A stretch of 64,000 nucleotides of DNA from positions 26,970,001 to 27,034,000 of the forward strand of contig CM114273.1 in NCBI GenBank assembly GCA_050084515.1, read 5' to 3'. The notes beneath the pieces are model-generated. The model saw only the letters and a list, made by a program, of their open reading frames with translations. It searched no databases and was not told the origin of the DNA. The translations under genes were made by a program, and so were the position numbers. Source of the stretch: Blasia pusilla (Eukaryota > Marchantiophyta > Marchantiopsida > Blasiales). Every line of letters begins with the position of its first letter. The first letter of the stretch is position 1. Below, in pieces: positions 47,901 through 60,831 of this stretch.

Positions 47901-50235
47901 ATGCACATGTTACAAAATGTAGGGAATAAAAGACCAGATCACTAACCACTTGTACCCAACATTATTGGTCGACATTTAGACCATGCCTCAAAAGCGACTA
48001 CATGTGGACATACCCCCACTTTTATTTCTGGGTTTGGAGAGACTAGGGGCCATGAAAGACTGACTGTCACTTTGATGCGAATGTACACTCGTCCCAACAA
48101 ATCTCGATGGCCCATCAGAAAATGTTGAGTCAAAACCTTCTCCTTCAGTTGGATAAGGGGGCGGAGGGCATGGTGCTCCATCCTGTCCACAGATGGAGAT
48201 AACACTCTTACATCCTTCATCAACACTATAGACAAGAAATCAGGACTTCACAATCTGAAAAAACACACCGAAGCAGGAAAGGATAATGGCCACTTTTCGA
48301 GTCATCATGAGAAGATCAAGAGTTAAAGAGTTATCATTCCTTAAAAATAGAGAATTTGATCACAAATACATAATGTGGAAAGAAGGTTACACTTGGTGTT
48401 GCCCATGGTTGGCCTGAAGAACCAGGTTGAATGGGTCCCCATTGCTGTTGACTCCCCATCCGGGTAAAAGTTTGTGTATGAGGACCCCATTTGGCATGAG
48501 ATCCAGATGGTAGAGATGGCTGGGTATTGCCTACCCAGGGGCGTTCTACAACTCCAGGTTGTGACCAAGACATGCCTCCAGGCCATTGGCCTTGAGCGGT
48601 CATGTGTCCAGCTGTAGGAGTTTGTTGACCCCATTGTGGTCGGGGGGAAGGGTTTAGGGGCAAGCCATAAGAGCCGTGTGGGCCATGATTCAACATCGAC
48701 GGCTCGCGCTCATGAGTGTACCACCTTGCACCCATTTGTCCACCCCAGTATTGGCTACCACTCTCTGACCATGGGGCATATTGCCAACCCATTTCAGATC
48801 TCCCACTTTGGCCTAAATCATGTGCCTTATAACTGGCATGAGATTTGTGGAATTCTCTCCCTCCAATACCGTGAGCATATGAAAGAGAAATAAAAGTTAG
48901 TGTACTATAATAAATAAACACAGAGATTGGAAGAATTATGTATCCCACACAAAATCTTACTGAAGATGGTATATAACATATCATTGTAGTTACCCTTTTG
49001 ACTTGGATTGGATGGAATGTCGGCCCAGTATCCTTATTCACGAATGGAGGATCAGGTACATCTTCCTCCTCATCATTCTGGTATTCTGAATCTTCAGTTG
49101 GCATATAATCTGGATCTTTCATTTTATTATCCTTAAGGCTTTCAAGCATTGAAGGACCTGGTAAGCTCTCCAAGACCTTTGATGTCAATCTCAAACTTCG
49201 TCGCTTTTCCACTACCTCTGCCACTATTGCTCTACAACATGAGGCTTTCTTGGATGCCTTTGCTGGTCTCAGCCTTTCCAAACAATGATTTCATCATCAA
49301 TCATCTATATAAGATCATGCAAGTCTCATTTTCTACGAATAAGGAAACTACATGCAAGAAGGAATGGAAAACCATGCAATATTATTGCAATTCACATCTC
49401 ACGCAAGGTAGTGAACTACTTACTCTGAGGGAATAGCACCAAGAATTTTTGCTGCTCTTCTTTTGTTTTCCCTTATCTTCCGTGCCCGTTCTTGTTCAAT
49501 CGGGAGTAGACCATGAAGGTCCTTATCCAGTAGGTGTGGACTCTCAAATCCATCACCAATATCAGAGTTCTCCAAGTTTGAAGAGTTTGTGGGCGTATTA
49601 GGATGTCTTAAGTTGTCATTACCTTGACCATCTGGCTCCATTATAATGTGCAGAGGTGATGTTTCTCTCTCATAAGTCATTGCCTCTCTTTCAAAACCCT
49701 TAGATGTTTCTTGCCCCTCTGTACTCAAATCAGAAGCCACCACATTTTTGCTGAGATTAGCCCTCTCCATGGTTGCACTCAGATCTGAAAGGTGCCCTAA
49801 AGAATCGGGTCTACACACACATGACGTATTACTACTCTCTCTGACTGTAGATGCACTGGAAATCCTATTTTGCATCTCGTAATTATTTTCCTGGCCTTGG
49901 TCAAGCTCCCTTGTCTGCCCTATCTTATCCTCTTGTTCATGTGCATTTGTACATTTCAATTCACCATCAGCAACAATGCTTTCATCACCCTTGATATTAT
50001 CCTCTCTAGGGACATTCTCTACATCACTCGGCAAGGGCCCCCATCTCTCATCAATAAGATCATCATACACCACAAAACGATACACACATATCTCACTCTT
50101 GTTCTTGTGACGTCTCCACTTCAAGGCCCAAGCCTGATGATTCAACCCATCAGGAAGTTCCCCACTTGCATCACGTAGGCCTTCAGAAGCAAGAATAGCC
50201 TCAAGGTCTGATCGAGTTCCCCCCTTACCACCTAT
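45000..50235 (-). CDS. tnpA: CACTA-2 TnpA-like protein (Ptta/En/Spm), multi-exon
   Basis: DNA-binding partner of the transposase, inferred from position and domains. Minus-strand pieces begin with the start domain (50235-49420; GGTRSDLEAILASEGLRDA then an acidic, Ser-rich tail ending EQERARKIRENKRRAAKIL). A basic block with acidic stretch follows (49281-49000; YQNDEEEDVPDPPF), then a Gly/Trp/Pro/Gln-rich low-complexity segment (48870-48390). The Ptta/En/Spm domain is at 47822-47330, with WGRLVDYWLSEEGMLKAQ and ARSKVMTLNHSGRGGLEGF. A coiled coil follows (46780-46500; EQKLERNQLLLEKKM). Last are Lys/Arg-rich block 45600-45440 and a C-terminal block (45300-45000; RVGDEVQLLKPKLS) that ends at a TGA-free natural stop at 45000. 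Exon edges were not fixed. I saw no certain inactivating stop within the domains. Confidence 0.75.
45709..46100. repeat. About 110-bp tandem repeat in a TnpA intron
   Basis: Three to four head-to-tail variants of the unit containing TTGACATTTACTTGTTGTACAT, then GAAGATCTCTTTGAA, then CTATAGTAAGTGTAAGGAT, starting near 45715, 45820 and 45990. Lies between TnpA coding blocks. Confidence 0.75.
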
Positions 50236-50439
50236 TGTACTACCTTGGAGGGCATATTAATGGCCCTCCATTATGAAAGGTTCTGTTGAAAAATGTTGTC
50301 AAGGAGTTGAATCAGGAGAGTTATCATGCATGATTGACAAATGGAAACATCTCACACAAAGGTTAAACTAGAACCATGACTTTTGACTCGCTTCCCAAAG
50401 CAAACTGCATGTATGTCTAATATTTGAACAAAAGGAAAA

Positions 50440-53400
50440 TTAAATCTCTACATCCTCTTCGGAGCTCTCTTCTTCATAAAGCACTTTTGTGGACACGTGG
50501 ATGATAGGGACATTATTACAATCTCTATTTGCAGTCACCACCTCTTTGATGAGCTCTCTACAAAGACCTAGAGTGTTAGCTAGTGGCACTCTTCCTGATG
50601 GCATTTCAATCTGGTCAATTGCAACAAAATGTCCTTCATCTAGGTTTCCACCATCAAAGATATCCGAAATTACTCGACGAGATCTAGCTTCTTTTCTCAA
50701 AACAACCTTCCATCCACTTCCTTCGTTCGTACTCCAAAAAAGACTTGTTCCACTTGAGATGGGAACACAAAGGGTTGATGGTTGATAGGTTCACAAGATC
50801 TAAGGTTTACAAGGAGGAAGCCTTCACGGTCTCGCTTCATGGATGGCATCCGTGATTTCCAATCTGCCCTCACCCACCTCCCTCTCATTAATATTACAGG
50901 TTGATCAACAATCCCGAAATCAAGCGCAATTACATCGACCAGAACTCCCACATAAGCAAAATTCTGATCATCATTACCCTCATCCAAAAATATAGCTCCA
51001 ATTCCACTATCGTAAGTGGAGTATGCATTATATCCAACCCCCCCCCTTTACCCTATAGTGATTGCCATAAGCCTTCATAGACTTGTATGAGAGAACTTTT
51101 GCTTGTGGAGGAATTGACAAAGCCAATAGCTCTTCATCCACCTTCCCATTTTTTTCCCTAGCATCTCGAAGGATAGCTGGTTGAATCCACTCTTCAAAAG
51201 AAACTGATGCATTCTCAGCCTCAAATTTCCTGGTAGAAAGAAAGAACATCACCAAAGAATAAGGTGACGTGGAAGGTGAAACAAACATGTAAGGTTCAGA
51301 AGATCAGGTTCAGGGTTTCCATACATTGAATGATGTTGAATATAGTTGAAATTTACCTGCGCCACATGACCATACACTCCATATTGTGTAGGACATAGTG
51401 GTGTGCCAAGATAGTCATTTCTCGGGATAATTTGATTTCACGTCCTGCACCTTCCAACTCCTCCCCTACGACCCCTTCTTCTTCGCTGTCATCCCATATT
51501 CGTGTCCTCACATCCTCAAATCTTTTCATATACTCAGTCACAAATCCCAATGCCTTATCTTTGATATACCCCTCCACCATACATCCCTCTGGGCGAGCTT
51601 TAGATCTAACATATTTTTTCAGAGTACCCATGTATCTTTCCATTGGATACATCCATCGGCAAGCTAAAGGCCCACATATATCCAATTCTTGGACAACGTG
51701 GATAAGAAGATGTGTCATCACATCAAAAAATGATGGTGGAAAGTGCATCTCCAATAGGCAAAGGGTAATTGCTGCATCCTTATGTAGTTGTTCATAGCAT
51801 GTAAGATCATACACTTTACAACACAATAACCTAAAATATCTTACTCAAACGCATGATTGATGAGCAAATTGGATCCTTTATTAGCCCACGAAGGGCAAAG
51901 GGAAGGATTTGGTGAATCAACACATGATAATCATGTGACTTCATGGATCCCAATTTCTTTTTAACCACGTGCTTCTTCAACTCCGCACTATACCCTGTAG
52001 GCACTTTCGTGGACTTAATCCTAGCTAGGAAAATGGACATTTCATGAGGTGATAAAACATAATCACATTGAGGATTCACTAACCCTGTTGCTTTACTTGG
52101 ATGGGGTTGTAACCATAAGTGAGGTTGAATTCCACGAGCCTCCATATCTCTTCTAACCTTCACTGTATCCTTCATCCCAAATAGAGTTTTAACTAGATTC
52201 TCAGATATATTCTTCTCCACATGCATAACATCTAGGGTGTATCATATCAGCAGATGCTACGTTGAGGTCAAGGAAAAATATATGCATATTCATGGTTGAC
52301 AAGAGATAAGTAACTATATCACCTATCACAACAAAAATTTGAAAACAATTAGATATTTGTTGGATACTTTCCAGTATGGCAAATTAAAGAGTATACTTTG
52401 CCGCTTGACCCCTGTCCTCTTGTATGGATAAGTAGGAGCATCCTCTCAACCACCTCCATCGCCATATATTTTTTTCTCCTCAGCCCATTCCAGAATTTCA
52501 TCTGATGTAATCCTTGGCGGTGGTGGTCTAGACTCACTCTCACCATTGAATCGAGGGCCATAAGGTCGCCCCCTCCAAACATGGTCTAGTGGAAGATGTC
52601 TTCTATGACCGCCAAATATAGGCTTTCCACATTGTTTGGAGAAATCTGAATCCACATACGGTCCACATACGGTACATGCAAGTTTTCCACCATGGCTTTG
52701 CCCTGAGATTGTGCCATAGGCTGGATAATCATTTATAGTCCATAAGATCATGGCTCTAAATTTGAACCCATGTGGTCTTTTCACATCGTGGAATTCAATT
52801 CCATTCCACAACTCCCTAAACTCCTCTATCAAGGGGGCCAAGAAGGTGTTGATATTCTCTCCATTCACACTCTCCTTACCAGGTATGATAAGAGCCAACA
52901 TGATAAAAAACTTTTTTGTTTGAAGCCAAGGTGGCAAATTGTAGTTAACCAATAGGATTGGCCATGTTGACCATGAGCTTGCCTTATCAGAGTATGGATT
53001 AACTCCATCAAGTGCTAAACCAAACCTACAATTTCTACCCTCTATAGCAAAATCTGGGTACAAACGATCAATATGATTCCAAGCCTTGTTGTCCCCTGCA
53101 TGTCTTACCATGCCATCCTTACTTTTGTTCTCAGAAGACCAACTCAATAACTCAGACAAGGCCCTACACCTATACATACGCTGGATCCGCGGGATTACAG
53201 GGAAGTGTCTCAATACCTTATTTGGTACTAAAGACTTCCCGACTTGCTTGAACCTAGCATTCCCACACTTCGGGCAAATTTTTGCACCTTCCAAGTCCCC
53301 TCAAAATAGAACACAACCTTTAGGGCAGGCATGGATAGAGTTGTAGCTCATACCAAGTTTACTAATGAGTTTATTTGCTGCATAGTATGATGGCGGGACA

Positions 53401-54080
53401 AGATTTTCAGATGGGAGTACCATCTTACGTAGGAGTTTCAATATCTCATCAATTACAATATTAGGGATCCCATGGGTCGTACCAATATTGAAAAGGAGCA
53501 TAACAAATGCAAGTAAAGAAGTCTTGGCTCCATGGAAGAGTGGCTTGCATGCTGCGGTAAGCTCATGAAAATCTGATGGAATATTTGGATCATTGGTTTC
53601 ATTGAGGTTCCCGTTCTCTGTCCCACTTTCATCAACAACCATATCCTCATCATGGAGATGATCATATTCTCTAAAAATATCATTCAACATCTGGGGAACA
53701 TCAATATCAACATCCAAATCAGGATTCTCTGGATGCGAGATTTCAGGTCTAACATAGGATTGCATAATGTGCTCACGTTGCTCCTTGTCATTGACCTCTT
53801 GTTGTGTGAGCCACTCCTCATCTGAAGAGTCCCACTCCTCCCTACTTTTTGGAACTCGACAAAGATGAGATCGACCATTTTTCCTTAGATGGTCTTCTAC
53901 CTTTGCTAGTCCCAAGGTAGTTCCACCCTTGCACTCTGTACTAGGGCATCTTGCCCTCTTCCTCCCTAGTTTGCGAGACTTATCGCACTCCCTTTGCCAC
54001 AACTTATAGTCGTGTGCTTGGATTCTATGAGGATGTGTCAAATCCAACCGGACGTGAGCAGTCCTTTGTGGTATCATCAC
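50440..54080 (-). pseudogene. tnpD: CACTA-2 TnpD transposase
   Basis: The catalytic transposase. Minus-strand order starts with a transposase-associated Cys/His region (54080-53860; ARCPSTECKGG then VEDHLRKNG). The conserved helical part and CPKGCVLF follow (to 53301). The Transposase_21 core is at 53294-52446, with FGLALDGVNPYSDKASSW, LLVNYNLPPWLQTKKF, LILWTINDYPAYG-like MILWTINDYPAYG and SQSHGG-like SGQSHGGKLACTVCG. The next segment, MHVEKNISENLVKTLFG, spans 52226-51831. DUF4218 is at 51826-51353 (CRWMYPMERYMGTLKKYVRS), and DUF4216 at 51288-50697 (AKVLSYKSMKAYGNHYRV; FAYVGVLVDVIALDFG; LMRGRWVRADWKSRM). The acidic C-terminus ends at 50440. An in-frame TGA at about 53301 replaces the Arg codon CGT of CACTA-1. 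Other breaks may be introns. Confidence 0.88.
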
Positions 54081-55190
54081 CCCTACGTCAAGTTAATAAG
54101 AACACATGTAAATGAATGAAGGAAATTATGGCATCCCATTGTTCCTAACATTATAAACATGGAAGTGAAAATGTTTCAGTATGGTGGATATCTATTGGAG
54201 CAGAATATGTTGATTTCAATATAAATGAAGGGAGAATCCGTAATTATCTACGTACCTTGAGTATATCAAGTATACCCCTCCGAGAAATATAAACCTCTCG
54301 TTGATATCCTTCTCTGATAGTGATAATTTGATCCTCTACAATCGGAAAATGAACTTTGACACACAACTTCACAACATGACACATACAGATGTGTTAAGTA
54401 TATGCATAGAGATTGTATCACGTGAATGATCAGATATAAATACATCAATACAGTTTGAATACTATAAGGTGGTATAAGATTTATTTTTCCCTAAGTCTAT
54501 GTGCACTTCAAGTGATGATTTATCTATGATTTCAGAATTTCAGACCATTTCCATGTCAAATGCCTTATCTTTAGGTTGTCTGTTTGAAAGGTATGGTTAT
54601 TTCTTCTATATTTCTTCATTTAAACATTGTAGCTTTAAGTTTTTTTCGGGAAAATTATGCATTAAAAGAAAACCACAGAGTCAGAGGATTAGCCCTCATC
54701 GCTACATAACAAAACCCAGTTCAATTTTTAGCCACATCACAACTCCACAAACACTTTGCTGCCCTGATTTTTTTGTCATCTAGAATACTGCATTTTGTAG
54801 TAAATTTTGCGTGATATTGTATTCTATGTTGATGGTATGGTAAGATATAGAAAATCAAACCACTTGGCCTATCCATTCATGCAAAAATTGAAATCATCCG
54901 CATTTACATCAACTGGACAAGGGCTTTCTATCCGATGTTGGTGGTCATTATAAACCAATTTTAATCAAAAGTCAGTGTTCCAAAATAGGCTTTGAGCTCC
55001 ACGTTCTCTACTAGCTCCCTCTTACTTCATCTCAAAATCTGGTATATATATCCAAAATTCCAATCTGTAGTGATTGGTGAAAATAGTTTCACTATCACTT
55101 GTAATACATGAGTTCCTTAAAACCATCCTTTTATGCCTTTTTAACAAAATGAGGTCAATCTCACTCAAAAAGTTATAGAGTTTGAAAGTT
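54081..55190. other. CACTA-2 region upstream of TnpD, no gene recognised
   Basis: AT-rich. Open frames up to 94 codons on the plus strand (54499-54783) match nothing known. Probably the TnpD leader with introns. Confidence 0.4.
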
Positions 55191-55196
55191 CCAAAC

Positions 55197-56228
55197 CTAC
55201 CAAGCTGCTCTCCTGGAACGCCACCAAATAGGGCCACAACAAAAATGAGCACAACATGGGCAAAGACGACCACTTAGGTTCTCCCTACGATAACCAGTTG
55301 CGCTGCATATTCTCTCACCAGGAAGTCTCTCCATTCTCACAGAAGAGTACTCAAATCTGACTATACATGGTTTCCCATAATATGCAATAGTTGCATGGAT
55401 AAGAGCCAACGCCTTCCTAAATATGGGTGAAGAGCCCTCACCGACGACCATGCCATCAAAATCATGACAGATATGAAGGGTCATGATCTCTGCAACACCC
55501 ATCATCAACCAAAGAAGGATGGAGTATCGATCCTCTTGCCTAGACACGAAATCAGAGACCGTCACATATAGATGGCGTGCTTTTGAATGAAAGCGCCAAT
55601 TCTCAATTCGTTCATGCCAGGTCCAATACCAATAGTGACGTGAGTGTAAAGAACAAATCATCACTTGAACTTCAGTAGGTAGACTTTGGATGCGTTGAAC
55701 CAAGGAAGGTTGTCTTTGATGTAGTCGTAGGCTGCCATGAAGTTCAATTTGTACATCAAGCGGTGGTTGGTAAACTGGATTCATCCTTCAGGGTAAAGAA
55801 GTGGTCCTCTGAAAAATACCTTGGAAAATTATCGGGGACAGTTGCACACAGGGAGAGCTACACACAGGTGATCGATGGCGCTCACAACAGGAAGCAACAA
55901 CCAGCTTCGAGTACAAGTAGTACTGAATCCTGCATGGCTCGGAATCATAAAGCTTTGTCAAAATTTGCTTGAAGTGCGCAAAGCCATCAAAAGTGGAGCT
56001 CAAAACAACACGTAAAGCAACAGACTTGGGAGAATAGACCTTAAACCAGAGAAGAGAGCTTGCAAGAAATTTTGAATTACGGGAAGAACCAGCAAAAAGA
56101 CAATGAGCAACCAACCACAATAAATGATTCGTGATGGAGCCCAAAGAAATGGGATGGCTCTTTTGTAGGCTCTTCTCAACAAACACAGAAGCATCATCAA
56201 CAACTATAGCAGCAATAACAATTAACAC
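55197..56228 (-). CDS. Unidentified open reading frames inside CACTA-2 (possible captured gene)
   Basis: Two adjoining minus-strand frames, 56228-55788 (146 codons) and 55784-55197 (195 codons), have amino-acid composition like a real protein. The second is rich in Trp, His and Tyr, with HSRHYWYWTWHERIENW and a Cys-rich end (LCPCCAHFCCGPIWWR). They overlap no TnpA or TnpD domain and have no counterpart that I can see in CACTA-1. I recognise no family. Gene capture, an extra CACTA gene or chance are all possible. Confidence 0.3.
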
Positions 56229-56900
56229 AACATCAACAACACTTACAACGACATTAGCAGCAACAGTTGATGCAACAACAACTACAGCAGGTTACAAGGC
56301 AAAGTATGCAATCTCATAAATGGGAGGGCTCTTTTGTTGGCTCTTCTCAACAAACACAGCAGCATCATCAACAGCTACAAAAACAACAATAATTAACACA
56401 ACATTAGCAGTACTTACAATAGCATTAGTAGTAGCAAAAGGTTATACAACAAAAGCAACATCAATTACAGCAACGGCAGATGCAACAACAACACGACTAA
56501 CTATAACAACTCCAACAACAACTTTTACTTCAGCAGCAGGAAGAGTAATTGTTGCAGCAACAAAAGCAAAAGATTTTATAACCAAAGTAACATCAATTAC
56601 AACAGCAGATGATGCAACAATAGCAGGAGCAATTATAGCAGCAACAACAACAACTTTTACTTCAGCAACATGAACACAAATTGCTGCAGCAGCAAAGATT
56701 GTACAACCAAAAGCATTATCAATTAGAGCAGTAGCGGATGCAACAGTAATAGCAGATGCAACAACAATAGGAGCAGCTACAACAGTAGAATCAAAAACTT
56801 TTATTTCAGCAACAAGATCAGTTATTGTTGCAGCAGGAGCAACAACAACATCAGCAGTAGCAAAAATATCAACAGCAACAGATGCAATTACACAGTTATG
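56146..56900. repeat. ACA/GCA-rich low-complexity DNA with a 171-bp duplication
   Basis: Mostly ACA, GCA, CAA and ATT triplets, giving Ala/Thr-rich frames on the plus strand and Val/Ala-rich frames on the minus strand. The phrase GGCTCTTTTGT-GGCTCTTCTCAACAAACACAG occurs at about 56153 and 56327. Not convincing as a gene. Confidence 0.7.
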
Positions 56901-56939
56901 CAATTACACAGATTTGATTGACCTCCAAGATCAGCTTGA

Positions 56940-57445
56940 TGCAAGCAAGGTACTGAAGTGATGAATCTGCTTGCCATTCGTCTATATTTCGTTTTCCAGA
57001 CTGACATGTAACGTAATGAAAGGATCTGGGGCGCTCACCAAGGAATTCAAAGAAGCAATTGGAGATCTTAAATTGTAGCTTGAGACTCTTCTAGCTGAAG
57101 GATTTCTATGCCTCGAAATGCGCAGCCACAATGCAGGAGAGACTGAAACAAAATAAAGAGTTGAGGGAAGAAGCCGAGAGGATACGTGGGGAGCTGCAGT
57201 GAATAACACACGATAAAGAACAAAGGGCCAATCAAGTACAGGCTCTCATCGAGGAGAACATGTGGTACAAAGAATGCACCGGGAAGTCTGCTACTGAGCT
57301 TGAATTGTTGAGCAGCAAAGTTGTCACCCTAGAGGTAGTATTCGCTTACATTGTCTCGCCTATGATGAATCCGCACTTCCAGAAGTGGTCGACTCCATGG
57401 GAAGTGGTGTTGTTGCAATTTGGATTTGATGTGGGACAATGAACT
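56940..57445 (+). pseudogene. Coiled-coil protein fragment, broken
   Basis: Frames on the plus strand read KELREEAERIRGELQ, then after a TGA, KEQRANQVQALIEEN and TELELLSSKVVTLEVV, with heptad-like spacing. Upstream, DLIDLQDQLDASKVL at about 56910-56955 may belong to it. No family is recognised. It may be a captured host-gene piece or a retroelement gag remnant preceding the copia RT. Confidence 0.35.
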
Positions 57446-57539
57446 CACGTGTTGTAGTACGTGGAATTTATATGAAACTATCTATATGTCAGGAGAAAGC
57501 ATAAAGTTGTCCAAACTGAGGAGAATCATCAGAATCAAC

Positions 57540-58556
57540 TTTCACTTTTTGAAAAGTACCAGTACCTCTGAAGATGCACAAACTGAAGAAGTGGCAGAGA
57601 TATTGCCAAGGAGATCCGGAAGAACGAGAACACCTATTGACAAGTTGGGAGTTCATCATGAGAAACAGGCTCACTCCTCAGTGGATGAAGAAGCTTGTCT
57701 TACTATGGGTGGAGAAGATGAACCGAAAACACTTGCACAGGCTATGAGTAGACCTGATTGGAGCAAATGGGAGATTTCCATTGATCAAGAGAAAAATTCT
57801 CTTGCAAAGAATGGCACATGGGAGTGGACTGATCTACCCAAAGACAGGAGATCCATTGGTTGCAAATGGGTTTTCAAGATCAAGAGAGGAGCTAACAATG
57901 AAGTGGTAAAGTACAAAGCTTGTCTTGTAGCAAAGGGTTTCAATCAGCAAGCTGAAGTTGATTATACATAGACCTTTGCTCCTGCACCACGGTCTGGTTC
58001 CATAAGGTTGCTTTTAGCTCTAGCTGTTGAAGAAAATTGGGAGGTGGAGCAATTAGATGTGGAGACTGCTTTTCTGAATGGAGACGTGAAGGAAACCATT
58101 TACATGGATGTTCCAGATGGATATGGTGGACATAGGGGCAATGCATGTTTGTTGAAGAAGGCATTGTATGGTCTTAAACAGACTCCAAGAGCCTGGTATG
58201 AAAAGTTGGACTCTTACCTTAGGGAACAGGGGTTTTGTAGAGCTCATGCAGATTTGAGTGTTTACTGCAAAAATGGTACATTGTTTATTGCAGTGTATGT
58301 AGATGACCTCCTGTTGCTAGGCAAAAGTAAGAAAGAAATCCAGCAAGCAAAGGACAATCTTTGCTCAATCTTTGCTATGACTATCATAGGTCCAGTGAAG
58401 TTCATTCTTGGAACTAAAGTTGAGAGGAACAGAGCAGAAGGATGGATTAGACTCAGTCAGACTCACTACATTGATGCGATGCTGACAAGGTATAGAATGG
58501 CTGAGGAAAAGCCTGTTTCTACTCCACTGGATTTACCCACGATAATCATTCTGTAA
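57540..58556 (+). pseudogene. Ty1/copia reverse transcriptase fragment in CACTA-2
   Basis: From RRSGRTRTPIDKLG (57610) through the RT entry LAQAMSRPDWSKWE, GCKWVFKIKRGANNE and LVAKGFNQQ, a TAG at 57969-57971, then [34 protein letters not shown], the catalytic IAVYVDDLLLLGKSKKE, and FILGTKVERN. The frame ends after EKPVSTPLD, where the copia in CACTA-1 (19829) continues. Integrase, RNase H and LTRs are absent. It is the same copia family as 19031-20960 and also lies antisense to, and upstream of, TnpD. Confidence 0.9.
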
Positions 58557-58869
58557 AATGAGTGGTCACCGTCGAACAATATATGTGATAGAGACGGGGA
58601 TTTCAATAGACGAATAGCTCCTATTCTTGAAGGAAATCTATCGAATGTACTTGAGCAAAAACACTCAATCCAATGTCGTAAGTAAGAGAAACTAACCCAT
58701 AAGCGCATTTGTCATGCCAAAAACCCGCAGCCAGGGCTAGAGCTCAACCCTAGATCCTTGATCTCGGTACTCTGCAATGTAATGTTGCAGTGTGCTCCAC
58801 ATTCATAACCATATCTCTCTACCTTAGCATTCTCTCTCCGGATCTGCCTCAACATTCTCTGTCTTCCTC
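58557..58869. other. Spacer after the copia fragment
   Basis: No coding or repeat feature recognised. Confidence 0.4.
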
Positions 58870-59560
<691 letters not shown>

Positions 59561-59789
59561 GCTAAGATCCATCGCTCTTCATAAGGTAAGTGTTTCTAGG
59601 ACTTTTTCCCAACCCATCTACAAGCGAATTTTTTTTTATGAATGATGTTTAATTCCATCAAGGTGGGAGGATTTTTTTTCATTTGGTTCAAAATAAAAGT
59701 AAAGCTGAAATCATTATTCTATTGAATTTTTTAATTATTAATAATAAATAAAATTTATAGCATTTTAATTTATGATTAATTCATAAATA

Positions 59790-60241
59790 TAACTCATTTG
59801 ATACAAAATGACTCAACATTTTCTGAGATATTTCATGATATAACTAAGGAGAAATCCAAAGTTATTCAATCACTCACTCATATTCTCATAAGACTGAAAT
59901 ATTACGTGTTAGAGTTTTAAAATAACTCAATTCTTAGCAAGTCATTTTGGGACATGATGGAGCCATATCCCAAAATTCTACAATGACTTAGTGAAATTTT
60001 ATTATGACTAAGATGTTAGTATTTGATGGAAAGATATGACTACCATATGACTAAGGGACATTCTAGTCATACGTTTGAGTCATGAAAAACATCAGTCATA
60101 TTTTATATGACTAAGATGTTAGTATTTGATGGAAAGATATGACTACCATATGACTAAGGGACATTCTAGTCATACGTTTGAGTCATGAAAAACATCAGTC
60201 ATTTTAGTTGAAGTCATAAAAGTCATGCTTTTCTTCTAGTG
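59790..60241. repeat. CACTA-2 subterminal repeat array (TnpD-proximal end)
   Basis: About 17 ATGACT/AGTCAT words in 440 bases, ending at TTCTTCTAGTG. Includes a 103-bp tandem duplication (units starting at 60003 and 60106) that doubled seven of the sites. Confidence 0.88.
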
Positions 60242-60831
60242 ATTTATGGGGTCCGAGTTTTCTAGCCGCATTATTATGTTTTGAGTTGGTAGCCGCTCCA
60301 CAAAAATTGAGGACCGTGACGTGACGCCCGTAGCCGCAATGCGCCGCCGATTTCCACGCCGTGCCGCTCGTGGCCGCACCGAACCGTCTCGATCGCGGAG
60401 CCGCACCGTCATAGTGGAGTAGATTGTGTTTTGCTGGTTTGAGGAGTTGGCTTCACGATCGAGTAGGAGTCAAGGTTTGTAGTTGTTGCGGAGCGATTCA
60501 ACATTTATTGAGGTTACCCATTCTGGTCCTTTACCCTGCACGCGTGAGGGATTTTGGGATTTGGGTTGTTGATTTGGGGATATTGGGTTGTGTGGATGCT
60601 GAGAGCATCACTTATGTATATGGTTTAGGGGACATAGACATGTGTGGGATGTCCTGAGTTGAGGGTAGGTTGTCGATGAGATGATAGCCTGGTCGATTCG
60701 CCGCACCACGCCGCTTGTTGCCGCACGTTACACGACTCGGGGAGGGAAAGTGTAGATCGAGTGCCGCATGTGTTTGGGATGAGTGATTGAGGGATTACTC
60801 ACAAGGTTGAGAGTGATCAAGTGAGAGGGGC
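60242..60831 (+). other. RetroDNMT-2 leader after the CACTA-2 insertion
   Basis: Collinear with RetroDNMT-1 34900-34093 in reverse: GTAGCCGCTCC, GATCGCGGAGCCGCACCGTCAT, GAGGTTACCCATTCTGGTCC and GGTAGGTTGTCGATGAGATG blocks. Rich in GCCGCACC words, so likely to fold as RNA. The open frame at 60424-60657 is not coding. Confidence 0.75.

Noticed and set aside
56131-56903. Ala/Thr-rich and Val/Ala-rich frames of up to 153 codons
   Set aside because: Both strands are open because of ACA/GCA triplet repetition. There is no domain and no start context.
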